Below are positions 7,715-17,161 of a stretch of DNA of 60,361 bases, in pieces (position 1 is the stretch's first letter; every line of letters starts with the position of its first letter). The DNA is from CAZIOH01 sp964540815 (GTDB lineage: Bacteria > Myxococcota_A > Polyangia > Fen-1088): the NCBI GenBank assembly GCA_964540815.1, contig CAZIOH010000037.1, positions 1-60,361 of the forward strand, read 5' to 3'. The notes below the pieces were generated by a model. It was not told where the DNA came from. It saw only the letters and a list, made by a program, of their open reading frames with translations, and made no database searches. The position numbers and the translations under genes were made by a program.

Positions 7715-8587
7715 ATGGCCGCGCGTGTTTTGATCATCGACGACGATGAGCGCCTCGCCGAGATGCTGGCTGGGTACTTGACGTCGAGGGGCTTCGTGGT
7801 CGAAACGCGCGCGACGGCACGAGCGGGGTGGCTGGCGCTCGAGAGCTGGGCCTTCGATGCGCTCATCCTCGATGTGATGCTGCCGGACGGCGACGGGCTC
7901 GAGCTGTGCCGGAAGCTGCGGGCCAGGTCCGACGGCGCAAGTCCGGGCCAGACGGGCCAACCGGGCAATCCAGGCTGGGGGGCTGCGAGCGCGGCGCAGC
8001 TGGCGAATCTGCCGATCCTGATGTTGACGGCGCGCGGGGACGCCACCGATCGGGTGGTCGGGCTCGAGCTCGGCGCCGACGACTACCTGCCGAAGCCCTT
8101 CGATCCGCGCGAGCTCCTGGCCCGGCTCGGAGCGATCCTGAGGCGCAGTCGGCCGGCGGCGGGGAGCGGAACGAGCGGCGCGGGGGGCGGGACGTCGGTG
8201 GGTGCGCCCGGCATGGCGCTGCGTTTCGGAGAGCTCGTGATCGACCGCCAGGCCCGGCAGGTGTTCGTGCGCGGCGCGGCGCGCGAGCTCACGGGGCGCC
8301 AGTTCGACCTCCTCGTTCTCCTCGCGGAGCGGGCGGGGCGGGTCCAGACCCGCGAGCAGATCACGGACGGCCTCGGCGGCGAGGCCTGGGACGTGGTCGA
8401 CCGGGCCATCGACGTCCACGTCTCGCGGATCCGCAACGCCATCGAGGACGATCCCAAGCACCCACGCTACCTGCGCACGATCCGCGGCGCGGGATACCTG
8501 TTCACCAGTGCCGGTGGGCCGAGCCTACCCGGGGGCGGGGTCGGGTCGGGGGGCGACGGGGCTGGAAACGAGCCGGGCGCGGCGTGA
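7715..8587 (+). CDS. OmpR/CpxR-family response regulator
   Basis: The 290-residue product has a receiver domain with acidic pair DDD near residue 10, phospho-acceptor D53 (ILDVMLPDGDG) and K127 (LPKPFDP). A C-terminal winged-helix domain contains LTGRQFDLLVLLAERAG and IDVHVSRIRNAIEDDPKHPRYLRTIRGAGYLF. The conserved lysine is about 22 residues later than usual because of a Gly/Ala/Pro-rich insertion, DGASPGQTGQPGNPGWGAAS, before strand beta-4. The linker and C-terminus are also Gly-rich. It is 19 bp downstream of the Spy/CpxP-like gene and just upstream of its kinase. Its probable binding site is the TTTAC palindrome at 6959-6984. Confidence 0.93.
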   Translation: MAARVLIIDDDERLAEMLAGYLTSRGFVVETRATARAGWLALESWAFDALILDVMLPDGDGLELCRKLRARSDGASPGQTGQPGNPGWGAASAAQLANLPILMLTARGDATDRVVGLELGADDYLPKPFDPRELLARLGAILRRSRPAAGSGTSGAGGGTSVGAPGMALRFGELVIDRQARQVFVRGAARELTGRQFDLLVLLAERAGRVQTREQITDGLGGEAWDVVDRAIDVHVSRIRNAIEDDPKHPRYLRTIRGAGYLFTSAGGPSLPGGGVGSGGDGAGNEPGAA

Positions 8588-8591
8588 GCGC

Positions 8592-9965
8592 GTGAGGAGA
8601 CAGAACCGCCTCTACCTGCGGATGTACGTCGCGCTGCTGGCGAGCGCGTTCGTCTGTCTGGCCGTGGCGGCCATCGCGTTTCGGCTGTGGAGCCGGGCCG
8701 GGGGCTCGCCGGTCGAGCGGGTGCAGTCGGCCGGCAACGCCATCGCGGAGTCGGTGCCGGGGCTGCACACGCCGGGCGTGCGCCCGCGGCTCGCCCAGAT
8801 CGCCGCCGAGTTCGGGGTGGACATCGTGATGGGGGATGAGCTGGGGGCGCGGGTGGGGGTGCCCTCGGCGCGGGCCTTCCCGCCACCGGCGCGCCTCGAG
8901 CCCGGCCTGCGGCGCGAGCGCGGGGGGCCGACCTTCGTGGTCGAGCTCGACGATGGCGGGTGGGCGGCGGTGCGTGCGCAGGGGCCGTACCGGAGGCTCC
9001 GGGTGCATCCCTTCTTCGCGACCCTGCTGGTGCTGGCGGTGGTGATGGCGCTCGGTAGCTACCCGGTGGCGCGGCGGGTCGCGCGGCGGCTCGAGTCCCT
9101 GGCGGCCGGGGTCGAGACCTGGGGCGCAGGACAGCTCGACCACCGGGTGAAGGCGGAGGGCCACGACGAGATCGGGCGCCTGGCCACGACCTTCAACCAG
9201 GCGGCCGAGCGGGTGAGCGATCTGCTGGCCCAGCAAAAGCAGATGCTGGCCAACGTGTCGCACGAGCTTCGCTCGCCGCTGGCGCGGGTGCGCATGGGGC
9301 TCGAGCTGCTGGCGGAGGAGCCGGATGCCGCCCGGCGCGTGGCGCGGGTGGGGGAGATCCACCGCGACATCGTCGAGCTCGATGGCCTGATCGAGGAGCT
9401 GCTGGTGTTCGCCCGCGCGGATGCCCGGGTGCCGAGCCGGCCGCTGGTCGAGGTGGAGCTCGCGGCGCTGTGTCGCGAGGAGGCCGCGCGGGTCGGGGCC
9501 CGGTGCGACCTGCCGGAGGCGAGCGAAGGAGCCGATCGCGCGGCGACCCGCATGCGCGGCGACGAGCCCTTGCTGCGGCACATGCTGCGCAACCTGCTCG
9601 AGAACGCGGTTCATCACGGCGGCGGCCTCGAGGTGCGCATCACCCTGGGTCCCCCGGACGCGACCGACGCGCTCACCGTGCGGGTGGAGGATGCCGGCCC
9701 CGGGATCCCCGAGGCCGAGCGCGAGCGGGTGTTCGCGCCGTTCTACCGCCCGAGCAGCGGCGACGGCGACGGCCGAGGTCAGGGTCACGGTCACGGCGTC
9801 GGCCTGGCGCTGGTCCGGCAGGTTGCCCGCTACCACGGGGGCGAGGTGCGCCATCTGCCGCGCCCAGGCGGCGGCAGCGCCTTCGAGGTGCGGCTACCCC
9901 GAGACGGCCCAGGTCCCGCGTCCACCTCCTATCCCTCCACGCCGCTTCGCGGAGGGTGGGGATGA
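8592..9965 (+). CDS. CpxA-like sensor histidine kinase
   Basis: The 457-residue kinase has two membrane helices (about 12-32 and 142-160) flanking a periplasmic sensor of about 110 residues. Then come a HAMP segment (RVARRLESLAAGVETWGAG), the H box MLANVSHELRSPLARVRMG with H224, the N box LLRNLLENAVHHGG, the G1 box VEDAGPGIPEAERERVFAPFYR and the G2 box GHGVGLALVRQVARYHGG. I chose GTG 8592, just after the regulator's stop at 8587. The open frame begins at 8508 inside the regulator, but those residues have no family support. With the two genes before it, it forms an envelope-stress-type two-component system. Confidence 0.92.
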   Translation: MRRQNRLYLRMYVALLASAFVCLAVAAIAFRLWSRAGGSPVERVQSAGNAIAESVPGLHTPGVRPRLAQIAAEFGVDIVMGDELGARVGVPSARAFPPPARLEPGLRRERGGPTFVVELDDGGWAAVRAQGPYRRLRVHPFFATLLVLAVVMALGSYPVARRVARRLESLAAGVETWGAGQLDHRVKAEGHDEIGRLATTFNQAAERVSDLLAQQKQMLANVSHELRSPLARVRMGLELLAEEPDAARRVARVGEIHRDIVELDGLIEELLVFARADARVPSRPLVEVELAALCREEAARVGARCDLPEASEGADRAATRMRGDEPLLRHMLRNLLENAVHHGGGLEVRITLGPPDATDALTVRVEDAGPGIPEAERERVFAPFYRPSSGDGDGRGQGHGHGVGLALVRQVARYHGGEVRHLPRPGGGSAFEVRLPRDGPGPASTSYPSTPLRGGWG

Positions 9966-10014
9966 GACGGCGGGAGGGCAGGTTCGCCCTAATCGTGGTG
10001 ATGCAGCGACCTGC

Positions 10015-13000
10015 TCAGGGACGCGGTGGCGGTGCGGGAACCGCGACCGGCAGCGACTTGCGGGGGTGACGGCCGGGCCGCGCGGTGCGGGCGGCGAGGG
10101 CATGCAACTCGGCCTCGAGCTCCTCGGCGAGGCGCCGCATGTCGAACCGGGCGAAGGCGCGGGCCTCCCCCGCCTCCGCGAGCCGCTGCCAGCGGCCAGG
10201 GTCGGCCGGCAGCCCGGCGAGGGCGTCGGCCAGGGCGGCGCTGTCCTCCGACTCGAAGCAGAGCCCGGAGCTCTCGTGCTCGACGATCTCGCGGGCGCCG
10301 CCGGTCCCGCTCGTGACCACCGTGAGGCCCGCCGCCATCGCCTCGACCTGGCTGATCCCGAACGGCTCCTCGAAGACGGACGGGAAGGCGAGCACATTGC
10401 TCTTGGCAAAAAGCGCGCGCAGCCGGCCGCGCTGGAGAAAGCCGGGGAAATGGACCCGGCCCCGCAAGGAGCCGACCTGGGTCCGCCCCCGCAGCTGCTC
10501 GAGGAACGCCGGATCGGTGGAGTGGCCGGCGATCGTGCAGGTGAAGTCAATCCGGCGCGCCGCCAGCGCCTCGAGGGCCCCGACGAGGACGTGGGCGCCC
10601 TTGTAGGGCATCACCAGGCTGGCGTACGCGATGTGCAGGCGCCGCCGCGCCGGAGGCAGGGGCATCCGGTAGTCGTCGACCCGGGCCCCCGGGTAGATGA
10701 CGCCCACCTCGCGCAGCGGAAGCTCCGCGCGCAGCTTGTCCGCCAGCCAGCGGCTGCAGGCCACCGGCCGGTAGAGGGGGCTCGCGGGGGTGTCCTGCGG
10801 CGCGTACCCGGGGTTGCCGTTGGCCAGGTAGTGCAGGACCGGAAGCCCGCGCGCCAGCAGCGGCGCGAAGATGTCCGGCGCCACGAAGTCGATGTTGCCC
10901 ACGAACGCCACGTCGGGCTGAAAGGACTCGATGACGGCGCCGAGCGTGGCGTGGTTCTGCCGGGCGCGCGCGACGGCCGCGTCCCTCGGGAGCTCCTCGG
11001 TGCGTCCGTTCTTCCAGCTCCCGTAGAGCTGCAAGGTGCGGGTGACGCTGGCTTCGGGCTCGCGGATCGGGGCGAGGTAGGCGGTGTCCGAGGTGAGCAC
11101 GTGAACCGCGTGACCGGCGGCCTCGAGGTAGGACGTGAAGTCGTGCATCAGCCGCCCGTAGCCTCCGAGCTCCTGGGGCGGGTAGAGGTTGTTCAGCACC
11201 AGGATGCGCAGGGCGGGACGCGCCGGCGTGGCTGGAGCCGCGAGCCCACCCGTGGTCGTGGCCTCCGCGGCGCCGCCCGCCAGGACGACCTGCGCGGTCC
11301 GCAGGGTCTCCATCGCCTCGCGCATGCCCGGTCGGTGGGGATCGAGCGCGGCCAGGTGCACGAGCGCGTCGCGCGCGCCGAGGTTGTCCCCGCGTTCGTG
11401 CCGGAGCTGGGCCAGCTGTTGCCAGACATCTCCCTGGCCTTGTCCTTCGCCTTGGCCTGGCCCGTCGAGCGGGTCGGCCGCGATCGCCGCCAGCAGCAGG
11501 CGCTCGGCGTCCTCCGGGCGGTCGGCGTCGCGCCGCAGGGCCGCGAGGTTGGTCAGGGCGGCGAGGTTGCCGCGATCGAGGCGGATGGCCCGCTCGAGGA
11601 AGGAGCAGGCGGTGTCGAGATCGCCGGTGTGCTGGGCCAGCACCCCGAGGTTGTTCAGCGCGTCCACGTATTCGGGATCGGCGGCCAACGCGGACTGCAG
11701 ACACGCGAAGGCATCCTCGAGCCGGCCTTCGCTGGCGGCGATCTCCCCGAGGACCACCGGGTTCTTCTGCTCGAACACCGGCGCTCCGGCCCCGGGCGTG
11801 CAGAGGTATCCCTCGACCGCGAAGGCGGCCTGGCGCGAGAGCACCAGCTGGATCTCGCCGTCGCCCCGGGTGGCCACGATGAGATCGCGCCCACGCGCGA
11901 GGCGCGCCAGTTCCTTCGGCTCGATGCGCATGAAGGCGGCGGGCGACACCAGGAGCGCGTCGACCCGTGGTCCCGCAGCCGCGGGCGAGCCCATCTCGGC
12001 CGCCCCGGCGGTCGCGGTCAGCTCGGTCCCCACCGGACGGGCGGGCGCGGCGGCCGGACCCGCGGCCAGCGCGTCGGCGCTGGTGAAGCGCAGCCGCTCC
12101 CAGGCCCCCGACTCGACGAGCAGGCGGCGCGCGATCGGATCGAGCTCCCGCGCCTCGCCCAGCATCGCCAGGTCGAGCCGCGGGAGATCGATGAGATCGA
12201 CCAGCAGCCGGGCGTCCACCTCGGGCCAGGCCACGAGGCCGAGCCGCTCACCACTCGCTGCCCGCAGGCGGTGCAGCTCCTGCACGGTCTCGTAGGCGGC
12301 GAGGCGTCCCTGGAGGTCGCCGAGGTTCGCCGAGCGCACCACCCGGGCGCGCCGCTCGGTAGCGAGGTTCCAGCGCGCCTCGAGCGCGCCGCCGTCGATC
12401 CAGCGGGTCAGCGCCGAGATCCGCGCGCCCGGGGTGTGCTCGCGACGGTAGAGCGCATGCCCGGCCCGCGCCAGGCGGCGCGCCTCGGCCGGGTCCTCGA
12501 GCAGGCTCCGCGCCCGCGCCAGCAGCTCGGCGTCGCCCTGGTAGATGGCGGCGTGCTCGCCGTCGCGCAGGAGCTCGTCGAGCCCGGCCTCGGGGGACAG
12601 GCGATCGGTGAGCAGACAGCCACCGGCCGCCAGGACCTCGAACACCCGCAGGTTGAGATCGCCGTTCAGGCTGGCGTTCAGGCTCACGCGGGACCCCGCA
12701 TAGAGGCGCGCCGCGTCCGCCGGGGTGGCCCGCAGCGTCCGCAACGGGACCCCGCCCTTGCCCAGGGTCTCGAGCACGTGGGTCCGGTAGGGATGCTGGG
12801 CGCCCACCTGACCGACGAACACCACGCAGGGCTCGACGCCGGCGTCGCGTCTCTCGGGCACCGCGTGGGGCGAGAGGTCGAAGGCCGGCAGCCACGCCAC
12901 CTTGTCGAACCCCGCCTCGACGAAGTAGTGGCCGTGGTGACGGGTGTGGTCGATGACCACGAAGTCGAATGGCTCCGAGCCCGCGTAGGACAGGACCCGG

Positions 13001-14130
13001 CGCAGCGGGGCCTGCATGTGGTGCGTGTCTCCGACCAGCAGGACCTTCGGGCAGGAGAGCCCATCGAGGTGGGTCGGCAGGTTGCGCCAGCTCGCATCGG
13101 CCTTGACCACCACCAGCTCGGGCTTCTGATCGGCCGGCAGCCAGTCGACGATCTTGCGCAGATCGTGCCGACCCACCGGGACGTTGAGGGTGGTGAGCCG
13201 TCCGTTCGCGAAGGTCGTCTCCATGTCCGGGCCACAGACGATCTCCCGGGTCGAGACCAGGTGACGCCGGTAGAGCGCCCGCGGACCGAGCAAGAAGACC
13301 AGCGCATTTCGCCGGTCCACCCCGGTCAGGTCGAGGGGATCGGCGGTCAGCGCCTCAGGGGTCCTCTCCCGGGCTGGCTCGCAGAGCGCCGCGAGACGGG
13401 CCCCTTGAATGCGCGCCTGACGGGTGGGCGAGGAGAGCCAGGGCAGCCAGGACAGCCAGGAGGGCCGGGCGCGATCCGCCCCGGCGCCGAGCGCCCGCTC
13501 GAGGAGCAGGTGGGTGGCCACCAGATCCTGAGGGCGTGGCCAGGTGGCGATGGTGAAGCCGACCGGCTGCGCGTATGCGCCGGGTTCGGCGTCGGGAGCG
13601 CCTGCGCTCGTGCTCGTCCGGGTGCCTGCCGCCGCCTGCCGCCGAGAGCCCGCGTTCGCCTCCTCGGCCAGCAGCACCACGCGGGCGCCGCCGACCAGGG
13701 CCTCGAGCGCGTGGGCGGGAAGATCCCAGGTGACGAGCAAGGTGACCCCGAGCTCGGTGGTGAGCGCGCCGAGGCGTTGCGCGTCGTGCACCGGGTTCGC
13801 TCGGTCCCGCAGCGGTGCCGTCAGCAGGCGCACGGGCAAGGCGACCAGCCCCGCCAGCTCCGCCACGGCCGTTGCGACCGGCGGCGGAGTCGCGCGGGCG
13901 TTGCCGGCGCTGTCGGCGCTGTCGCCTTGGCCGCCTCTTCCCGGCTCCGAAAAGGGGGGGGCCTGCCGCTGCAGCACGGTGAGCCGGGTCGCCCCGGCCA
14001 GCTCGGCGGCGCGCAGAACGGTGAAGACGGCCTCCTTCTGCGTGGCGCCGAGATCGGACCAGGGACCCGCGACGTCGATGAGGACGTGGATCTCGGCCTC
14101 GACCTGGACCTCGACGTCGCTGTCGCTCAT
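10015..14130 (-). CDS. Multidomain glycosyltransferase: CgeB-like, TPR and GT4 domains
   Basis: This 1371-residue protein appears to join two glycosyltransferases. Residues 1-270 are an unrecognised alpha/beta region. About 295-575 resembles CgeB-type transferases, with PCVVFVGQVGAQHPYRTHVL and the donor-site-like NLRVFEVLAAGGCLLTD. About 785-935 contains TPRs (YVDALNNLGVLAQHTGDLDTA). About 970-1340 is a GT-B, family-4-type transferase with LVLNNLYPPQELGGYGR and FPSVFEEPFGISQVEAMAAG, the EX7E-type donor motif. It overlaps the radical SAM gene stop (ATGA). A 9-bp repeat encodes SWLSWLPWL near residue 225. It is probably cytoplasmic and adds sugars to a surface glycan or protein; donor and acceptor are unknown. 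Confidence 0.85.
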   Translation of the reverse strand: MSDSDVEVQVEAEIHVLIDVAGPWSDLGATQKEAVFTVLRAAELAGATRLTVLQRQAPPFSEPGRGGQGDSADSAGNARATPPPVATAVAELAGLVALPVRLLTAPLRDRANPVHDAQRLGALTTELGVTLLVTWDLPAHALEALVGGARVVLLAEEANAGSRRQAAAGTRTSTSAGAPDAEPGAYAQPVGFTIATWPRPQDLVATHLLLERALGAGADRARPSWLSWLPWLSSPTRQARIQGARLAALCEPARERTPEALTADPLDLTGVDRRNALVFLLGPRALYRRHLVSTREIVCGPDMETTFANGRLTTLNVPVGRHDLRKIVDWLPADQKPELVVVKADASWRNLPTHLDGLSCPKVLLVGDTHHMQAPLRRVLSYAGSEPFDFVVIDHTRHHGHYFVEAGFDKVAWLPAFDLSPHAVPERRDAGVEPCVVFVGQVGAQHPYRTHVLETLGKGGVPLRTLRATPADAARLYAGSRVSLNASLNGDLNLRVFEVLAAGGCLLTDRLSPEAGLDELLRDGEHAAIYQGDAELLARARSLLEDPAEARRLARAGHALYRREHTPGARISALTRWIDGGALEARWNLATERRARVVRSANLGDLQGRLAAYETVQELHRLRAASGERLGLVAWPEVDARLLVDLIDLPRLDLAMLGEARELDPIARRLLVESGAWERLRFTSADALAAGPAAAPARPVGTELTATAGAAEMGSPAAAGPRVDALLVSPAAFMRIEPKELARLARGRDLIVATRGDGEIQLVLSRQAAFAVEGYLCTPGAGAPVFEQKNPVVLGEIAASEGRLEDAFACLQSALAADPEYVDALNNLGVLAQHTGDLDTACSFLERAIRLDRGNLAALTNLAALRRDADRPEDAERLLLAAIAADPLDGPGQGEGQGQGDVWQQLAQLRHERGDNLGARDALVHLAALDPHRPGMREAMETLRTAQVVLAGGAAEATTTGGLAAPATPARPALRILVLNNLYPPQELGGYGRLMHDFTSYLEAAGHAVHVLTSDTAYLAPIREPEASVTRTLQLYGSWKNGRTEELPRDAAVARARQNHATLGAVIESFQPDVAFVGNIDFVAPDIFAPLLARGLPVLHYLANGNPGYAPQDTPASPLYRPVACSRWLADKLRAELPLREVGVIYPGARVDDYRMPLPPARRRLHIAYASLVMPYKGAHVLVGALEALAARRIDFTCTIAGHSTDPAFLEQLRGRTQVGSLRGRVHFPGFLQRGRLRALFAKSNVLAFPSVFEEPFGISQVEAMAAGLTVVTSGTGGAREIVEHESSGLCFESEDSAALADALAGLPADPGRWQRLAEAGEARAFARFDMRRLAEELEAELHALAARTARPGRHPRKSLPVAVPAPPPRP

Positions 14131-15707
14131 CGCGCGCGGTCCCCGCGGTCCGGGAGGTTGGTGGGCGCCCCGAGCTTAGAGTACTTGGACCACTTCGGCG
14201 CGTAGTCCTGCCCGAGCCAGCCCACGAGGCTCGCCAGATCCTCGGTGGCCGAGGGGCCCCCGTCGTACATGTCGAAGTTGCGCAGCTGATCGCCCTTGCC
14301 GAGCGCCACCATCTCCTCCCACAGCTCGGTCCCGGGGAAGGGGATGCAGCTCGAGTTCTGCCAGTGGATGCGGTTGTTGTTCCGGGCGCCGAGCGCCTGC
14401 AGGTCGGTGAGGATCTGCTGATCGGTCTGCCAGTCCTGGGGCGTCTCCCCGGGCAGGTTGCGCATGGTGGTGAAGTGAAACTCGAGGTTGTTGTGACGGG
14501 TGATCAGCTGCTTGACGGTCTCGTAGCTCTGGCGGGCATCGAGGTTCTTCTTGGTGTTGTCGAGCAGGCGCTGGGAGAACGACTCGATCCCGAAGCGCAT
14601 GCCCACGCAGCCGCTGTCGACCATCAGATCGAAGAGCTCGCTCCCGGTGGTGTCGATGCGTCCCATCATGGTCCAGGGGAGCCCGATGTCCTTCAACCCG
14701 GCGCACAGGGCCTGGACCCGGCGCTTGCCGAGGTTCCAGGTGTCGTCGTCGAAGAAGATGCTGCGCACGCCCCCGGCCTCCAGCGACGCGAGCGCGCGCT
14801 GAAGCTCCTGCGCCTCGGCGAAGGCCGCGGCGGCCTGCGGAAAGTCGCGCCGCCCGAGCAGGGCGTCGGCGCTGGCCAGCCGCTGGTTGCAGAGCCCGTA
14901 GACGGCGAGCTCCTGTCCGCCGAGCGATCGCCGGAGCTCGGCGACGTAGGCGGCGTGGTCGCGGATCACCGTGCGGATCTCGTCCAGCACCGTCTCCGGC
15001 TTGCGGAAGCGGTAGCTGCCGTTGTTCATGACCTTCGGCCACTGGCAGTAGGTGCACTTGAACGGGCACCCGCGCGAGGTGCTGACCGTCAGCTGCACGC
15101 GCGGCGTGTCCATCGAGGGATCGTAGTACTCCCACAGGAGATCGAGCGGGCGGTGGGGCATGAGGTTGGCGCCGTCGAGCGTGTCGAGATCCTCGAGCAG
15201 ATCGAACTCGTAGAGGCGCTTGGCCTTCCCGGCCTTTCCATTGGCGTGGCTCTCGACGATGTCGAGGGCCGGACGCTCGTACTCGCCCATGATCGCGTGG
15301 TCCGCGAAGGGCAAGGCCAGGATGTCCTCGGCGTAGGCCTGGACGTGGGGGCCCACGAACACGATGCGCGCGCCGAGGTGCTCCTTGGTCCAGCGGGCCG
15401 TGTCGGCGATGGCCCGGAACAGCGGCGTGGAGGTCTCGAAGAAGACCACGGTCGGGCGGCGGCGGGCGATCTCGGCCCGCACGAGCCCGAGATCCCAGTG
15501 GCGGGCCGCCACCGCGTCGTAGAAGTCGGCGTCCACCCCGTGCCCGCGCAGGTAGCTCACCGCATAGGCCATGAAGAACGGGAAGCACCCGTAGCCCGAG
15601 TAGCCCGCGTTGGTGAAGGGCCAGCGCGAGCCGGCGTTGGGGCCGGTGTGGATCTGACCGGACTCGTCGACCTTGACGAAGGGAACGTTCACGAACAGGA
15701 CGCGCAT
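14127..15707 (-). CDS. B12-binding-type radical SAM enzyme
   Basis: The 526-residue protein has a Rossmann-like B12-binding-type N-terminal domain (about 1-150). A radical SAM core follows with the cluster motif C214, C218 and C221 (STSRGCPFKCTYCQWP). Between the cluster motif and the next conserved strand (SIFFDDDTW) there is an insertion of about 60 residues (258-318), Ala-rich and TPR-like (RRDFPQAAAAFAEAQELQRAL). The usual DxHxxG signature is not evident in the N-terminal domain, so cobalamin binding is uncertain. A GAGGAG site precedes the ATG, and the gene overlaps the next one. Its place among glycan genes suggests sugar or lipid modification; the reaction is unknown. Confidence 0.85.
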   Translation of the reverse strand: MRVLFVNVPFVKVDESGQIHTGPNAGSRWPFTNAGYSGYGCFPFFMAYAVSYLRGHGVDADFYDAVAARHWDLGLVRAEIARRRPTVVFFETSTPLFRAIADTARWTKEHLGARIVFVGPHVQAYAEDILALPFADHAIMGEYERPALDIVESHANGKAGKAKRLYEFDLLEDLDTLDGANLMPHRPLDLLWEYYDPSMDTPRVQLTVSTSRGCPFKCTYCQWPKVMNNGSYRFRKPETVLDEIRTVIRDHAAYVAELRRSLGGQELAVYGLCNQRLASADALLGRRDFPQAAAAFAEAQELQRALASLEAGGVRSIFFDDDTWNLGKRRVQALCAGLKDIGLPWTMMGRIDTTGSELFDLMVDSGCVGMRFGIESFSQRLLDNTKKNLDARQSYETVKQLITRHNNLEFHFTTMRNLPGETPQDWQTDQQILTDLQALGARNNNRIHWQNSSCIPFPGTELWEEMVALGKGDQLRNFDMYDGGPSATEDLASLVGWLGQDYAPKWSKYSKLGAPTNLPDRGDRAR

Positions 15708-15728
15708 CGGTGAGGCTCCTCGTGGGGA

Positions 15729-16748
15729 TCAGGCGGTCTGAAGGAATTCCACCACTGCCGCGCTCCGGTGGGCGTAGGTGTGGCGGTCGAGGACCAGCCG
15801 GCGTCCCTTGTCGGCGCGGCGCCTGCGGTCGTCGCCGTCGGCCAGGCTGCACACCAGCTTGGCCCACAGATCGTCGTCTCCGTCGGTGGTCAGCACCGCG
15901 TCCTCGAACACCGACTCGAGCGCGTCGATGCGGTCCGAGATGACGAACCCCCCGCAGGCCAGGATGTCGTAGAGGCGCTGGTTCAGCGTGTCGAACGCCA
16001 CGTGGTCGGGGATGTGGGCGTTGAGGTTGACCGCGCTCGCGGCGTAGAGGGCGGGGAGCTCCTCCATCGGCACCTTGCCGCGGCAGGCGGCCACCAGCGG
16101 GGCCTGCCAGGCGTTGTTCCCGTAGATGGCGAGGCCGAAGGGCAGCGCCGGCACCAGGTAGCGCTGGTTGCAGCGCTCGCCGCGGATGTTGTTGCCGACG
16201 AACGTCACGGCCGGGCCGCCAGGGCGCGGCCCGCTCCGAGTCGGGCCCGAGCCCGCGTTCGGGGAAGGGCTCGCCGTGGTGGGCGCCTTCGGGACCGGGC
16301 CGCCGGGGACCGTCGCGGGCGCCCCGCCGGCCGGCGGGCGAAACAGCTCGGGATCGGTGGCGAAGGGGATCACCGCGCCTGGTGCGCAGGCCCGCATCAG
16401 GCGCTGGCTGGTGAACAGGAAGCCGTCGAAGCGGTGCTTGACCTTCTGGAACACCCCGAGGGTCCCGCCTGGAAAGAGCTCGGCGGGGAACACGTTCTGC
16501 AGGTAGAGAAAGTTGCGGGCGGCCGGGTGACCCTCGAGGTCGGGGTGAAAGTGAATCACCAGATCGAGGTCGCCCGGGTGGGGCTGCCCTTGCCCGTAGA
16601 GCACGATGCGGCCCACCGCGGGATGGCGGGCGAGGTACTTGCTCCAGCAGCGCGCCACCAGCTCGTCCCCCTGGACATTCCCTGGGCGGTTCACGTCGAA
16701 GGTGCCGATACCGATCAGGTGCAGGCCGATGCGCAGACGATGGTTCAC
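15729..16748 (-). CDS. CgeB-like glycosyltransferase
   Basis: The 339-residue product starts at GTG 16748, overlapping the cupin stop (GTGA); the longer frame upstream is unsupported. It resembles the CgeB/DUF3880-type GT-B transferases. The N-terminal half has HPGDLDLVIHFHPDL and IPFATDPELFRP. The C-terminal half has AVTFVGNNIRGERCNQRYL, NAHIPDHVAFDTLNQRLYDILACGGFVISDR and the HTYAHRSAAVVEFL tail, the usual order. A short Pro/Gly/Thr-rich insertion separates the two lobes. It is similar in type to part of the 1371-residue protein two genes downstream, so the pair may act on the same glycan. Confidence 0.8.
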   Translation of the reverse strand: MNHRLRIGLHLIGIGTFDVNRPGNVQGDELVARCWSKYLARHPAVGRIVLYGQGQPHPGDLDLVIHFHPDLEGHPAARNFLYLQNVFPAELFPGGTLGVFQKVKHRFDGFLFTSQRLMRACAPGAVIPFATDPELFRPPAGGAPATVPGGPVPKAPTTASPSPNAGSGPTRSGPRPGGPAVTFVGNNIRGERCNQRYLVPALPFGLAIYGNNAWQAPLVAACRGKVPMEELPALYAASAVNLNAHIPDHVAFDTLNQRLYDILACGGFVISDRIDALESVFEDAVLTTDGDDDLWAKLVCSLADGDDRRRRADKGRRLVLDRHTYAHRSAAVVEFLQTA

Positions 16749-17161
16749 GGCGCGACCTTCGTGGCGTGCGCATGGCCGCCGGAGTCGGTGTCGACGACGG
16801 TGCCGGCGTGGTGCTGGTGGAAGTCCGGGTCGGCAGCGTCGAAGGGATGAGACAGGAAGTTCAGCCAGGTGCAGTCGGTGCGGGCCGAGAAGGTGTGGCG
16901 CTCGAAGGGCTCCACCACGAACAGGGCGCCCGGCCCAGCCTCGAAGGTCGAGCGGGCGCTGGTCCGCACGTCCTCGAGGTCGATGGTGACCTGGCCCGAC
17001 AGGATGCAGAACATCTCGCGGGTGTGCCGGTGAAAGTGGTTGCCGCGCACCGCGCCCGCCGCGGTGCTCACCAGGTTGACCTCGTGCCAGCTGTCCTGGG
17101 TGATGCCGAGGAAGCTGCCGCGCGCGTCCTGCTGGCGCTGGTAGGGCTGAAGGCGGATCAC
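16745..17161 (-). CDS. Cupin protein, CapF C-terminal-like
   Basis: The 138-residue single-domain cupin contains the first metal motif GNHFHRHTREMFCILSGQVTI and the second strand group GALFVVEPFERHTFSA. The pattern resembles the C-terminal cupin of CapF, where it sits behind a short-chain reductase domain, and other sugar-nucleotide cupins. Immediately upstream and overlapping (GTGA) is an RmlD-like reductase, so the two genes look like a split or unfused CapF. The usual role would be epimerisation or reduction of a UDP- or dTDP-deoxysugar. The GTG at 17161 is chosen because it overlaps the previous stop and directly precedes the first conserved strand. Confidence 0.8.
   Translation of the reverse strand: MIRLQPYQRQQDARGSFLGITQDSWHEVNLVSTAAGAVRGNHFHRHTREMFCILSGQVTIDLEDVRTSARSTFEAGPGALFVVEPFERHTFSARTDCTWLNFLSHPFDAADPDFHQHHAGTVVDTDSGGHAHATKVAP

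Noticed and set aside
9966..10014. Possible terminator between the convergent kinase and glycosyltransferase genes
   Set aside because: Only a 5-bp stem (AGGGC/GCCCT) without a T-run; too weak to call.
9421..14205. Open frame of 1594 codons on the plus strand opposite the double glycosyltransferase
   Set aside because: It starts inside the histidine kinase in another frame and runs antisense to a gene with clear GT motifs.
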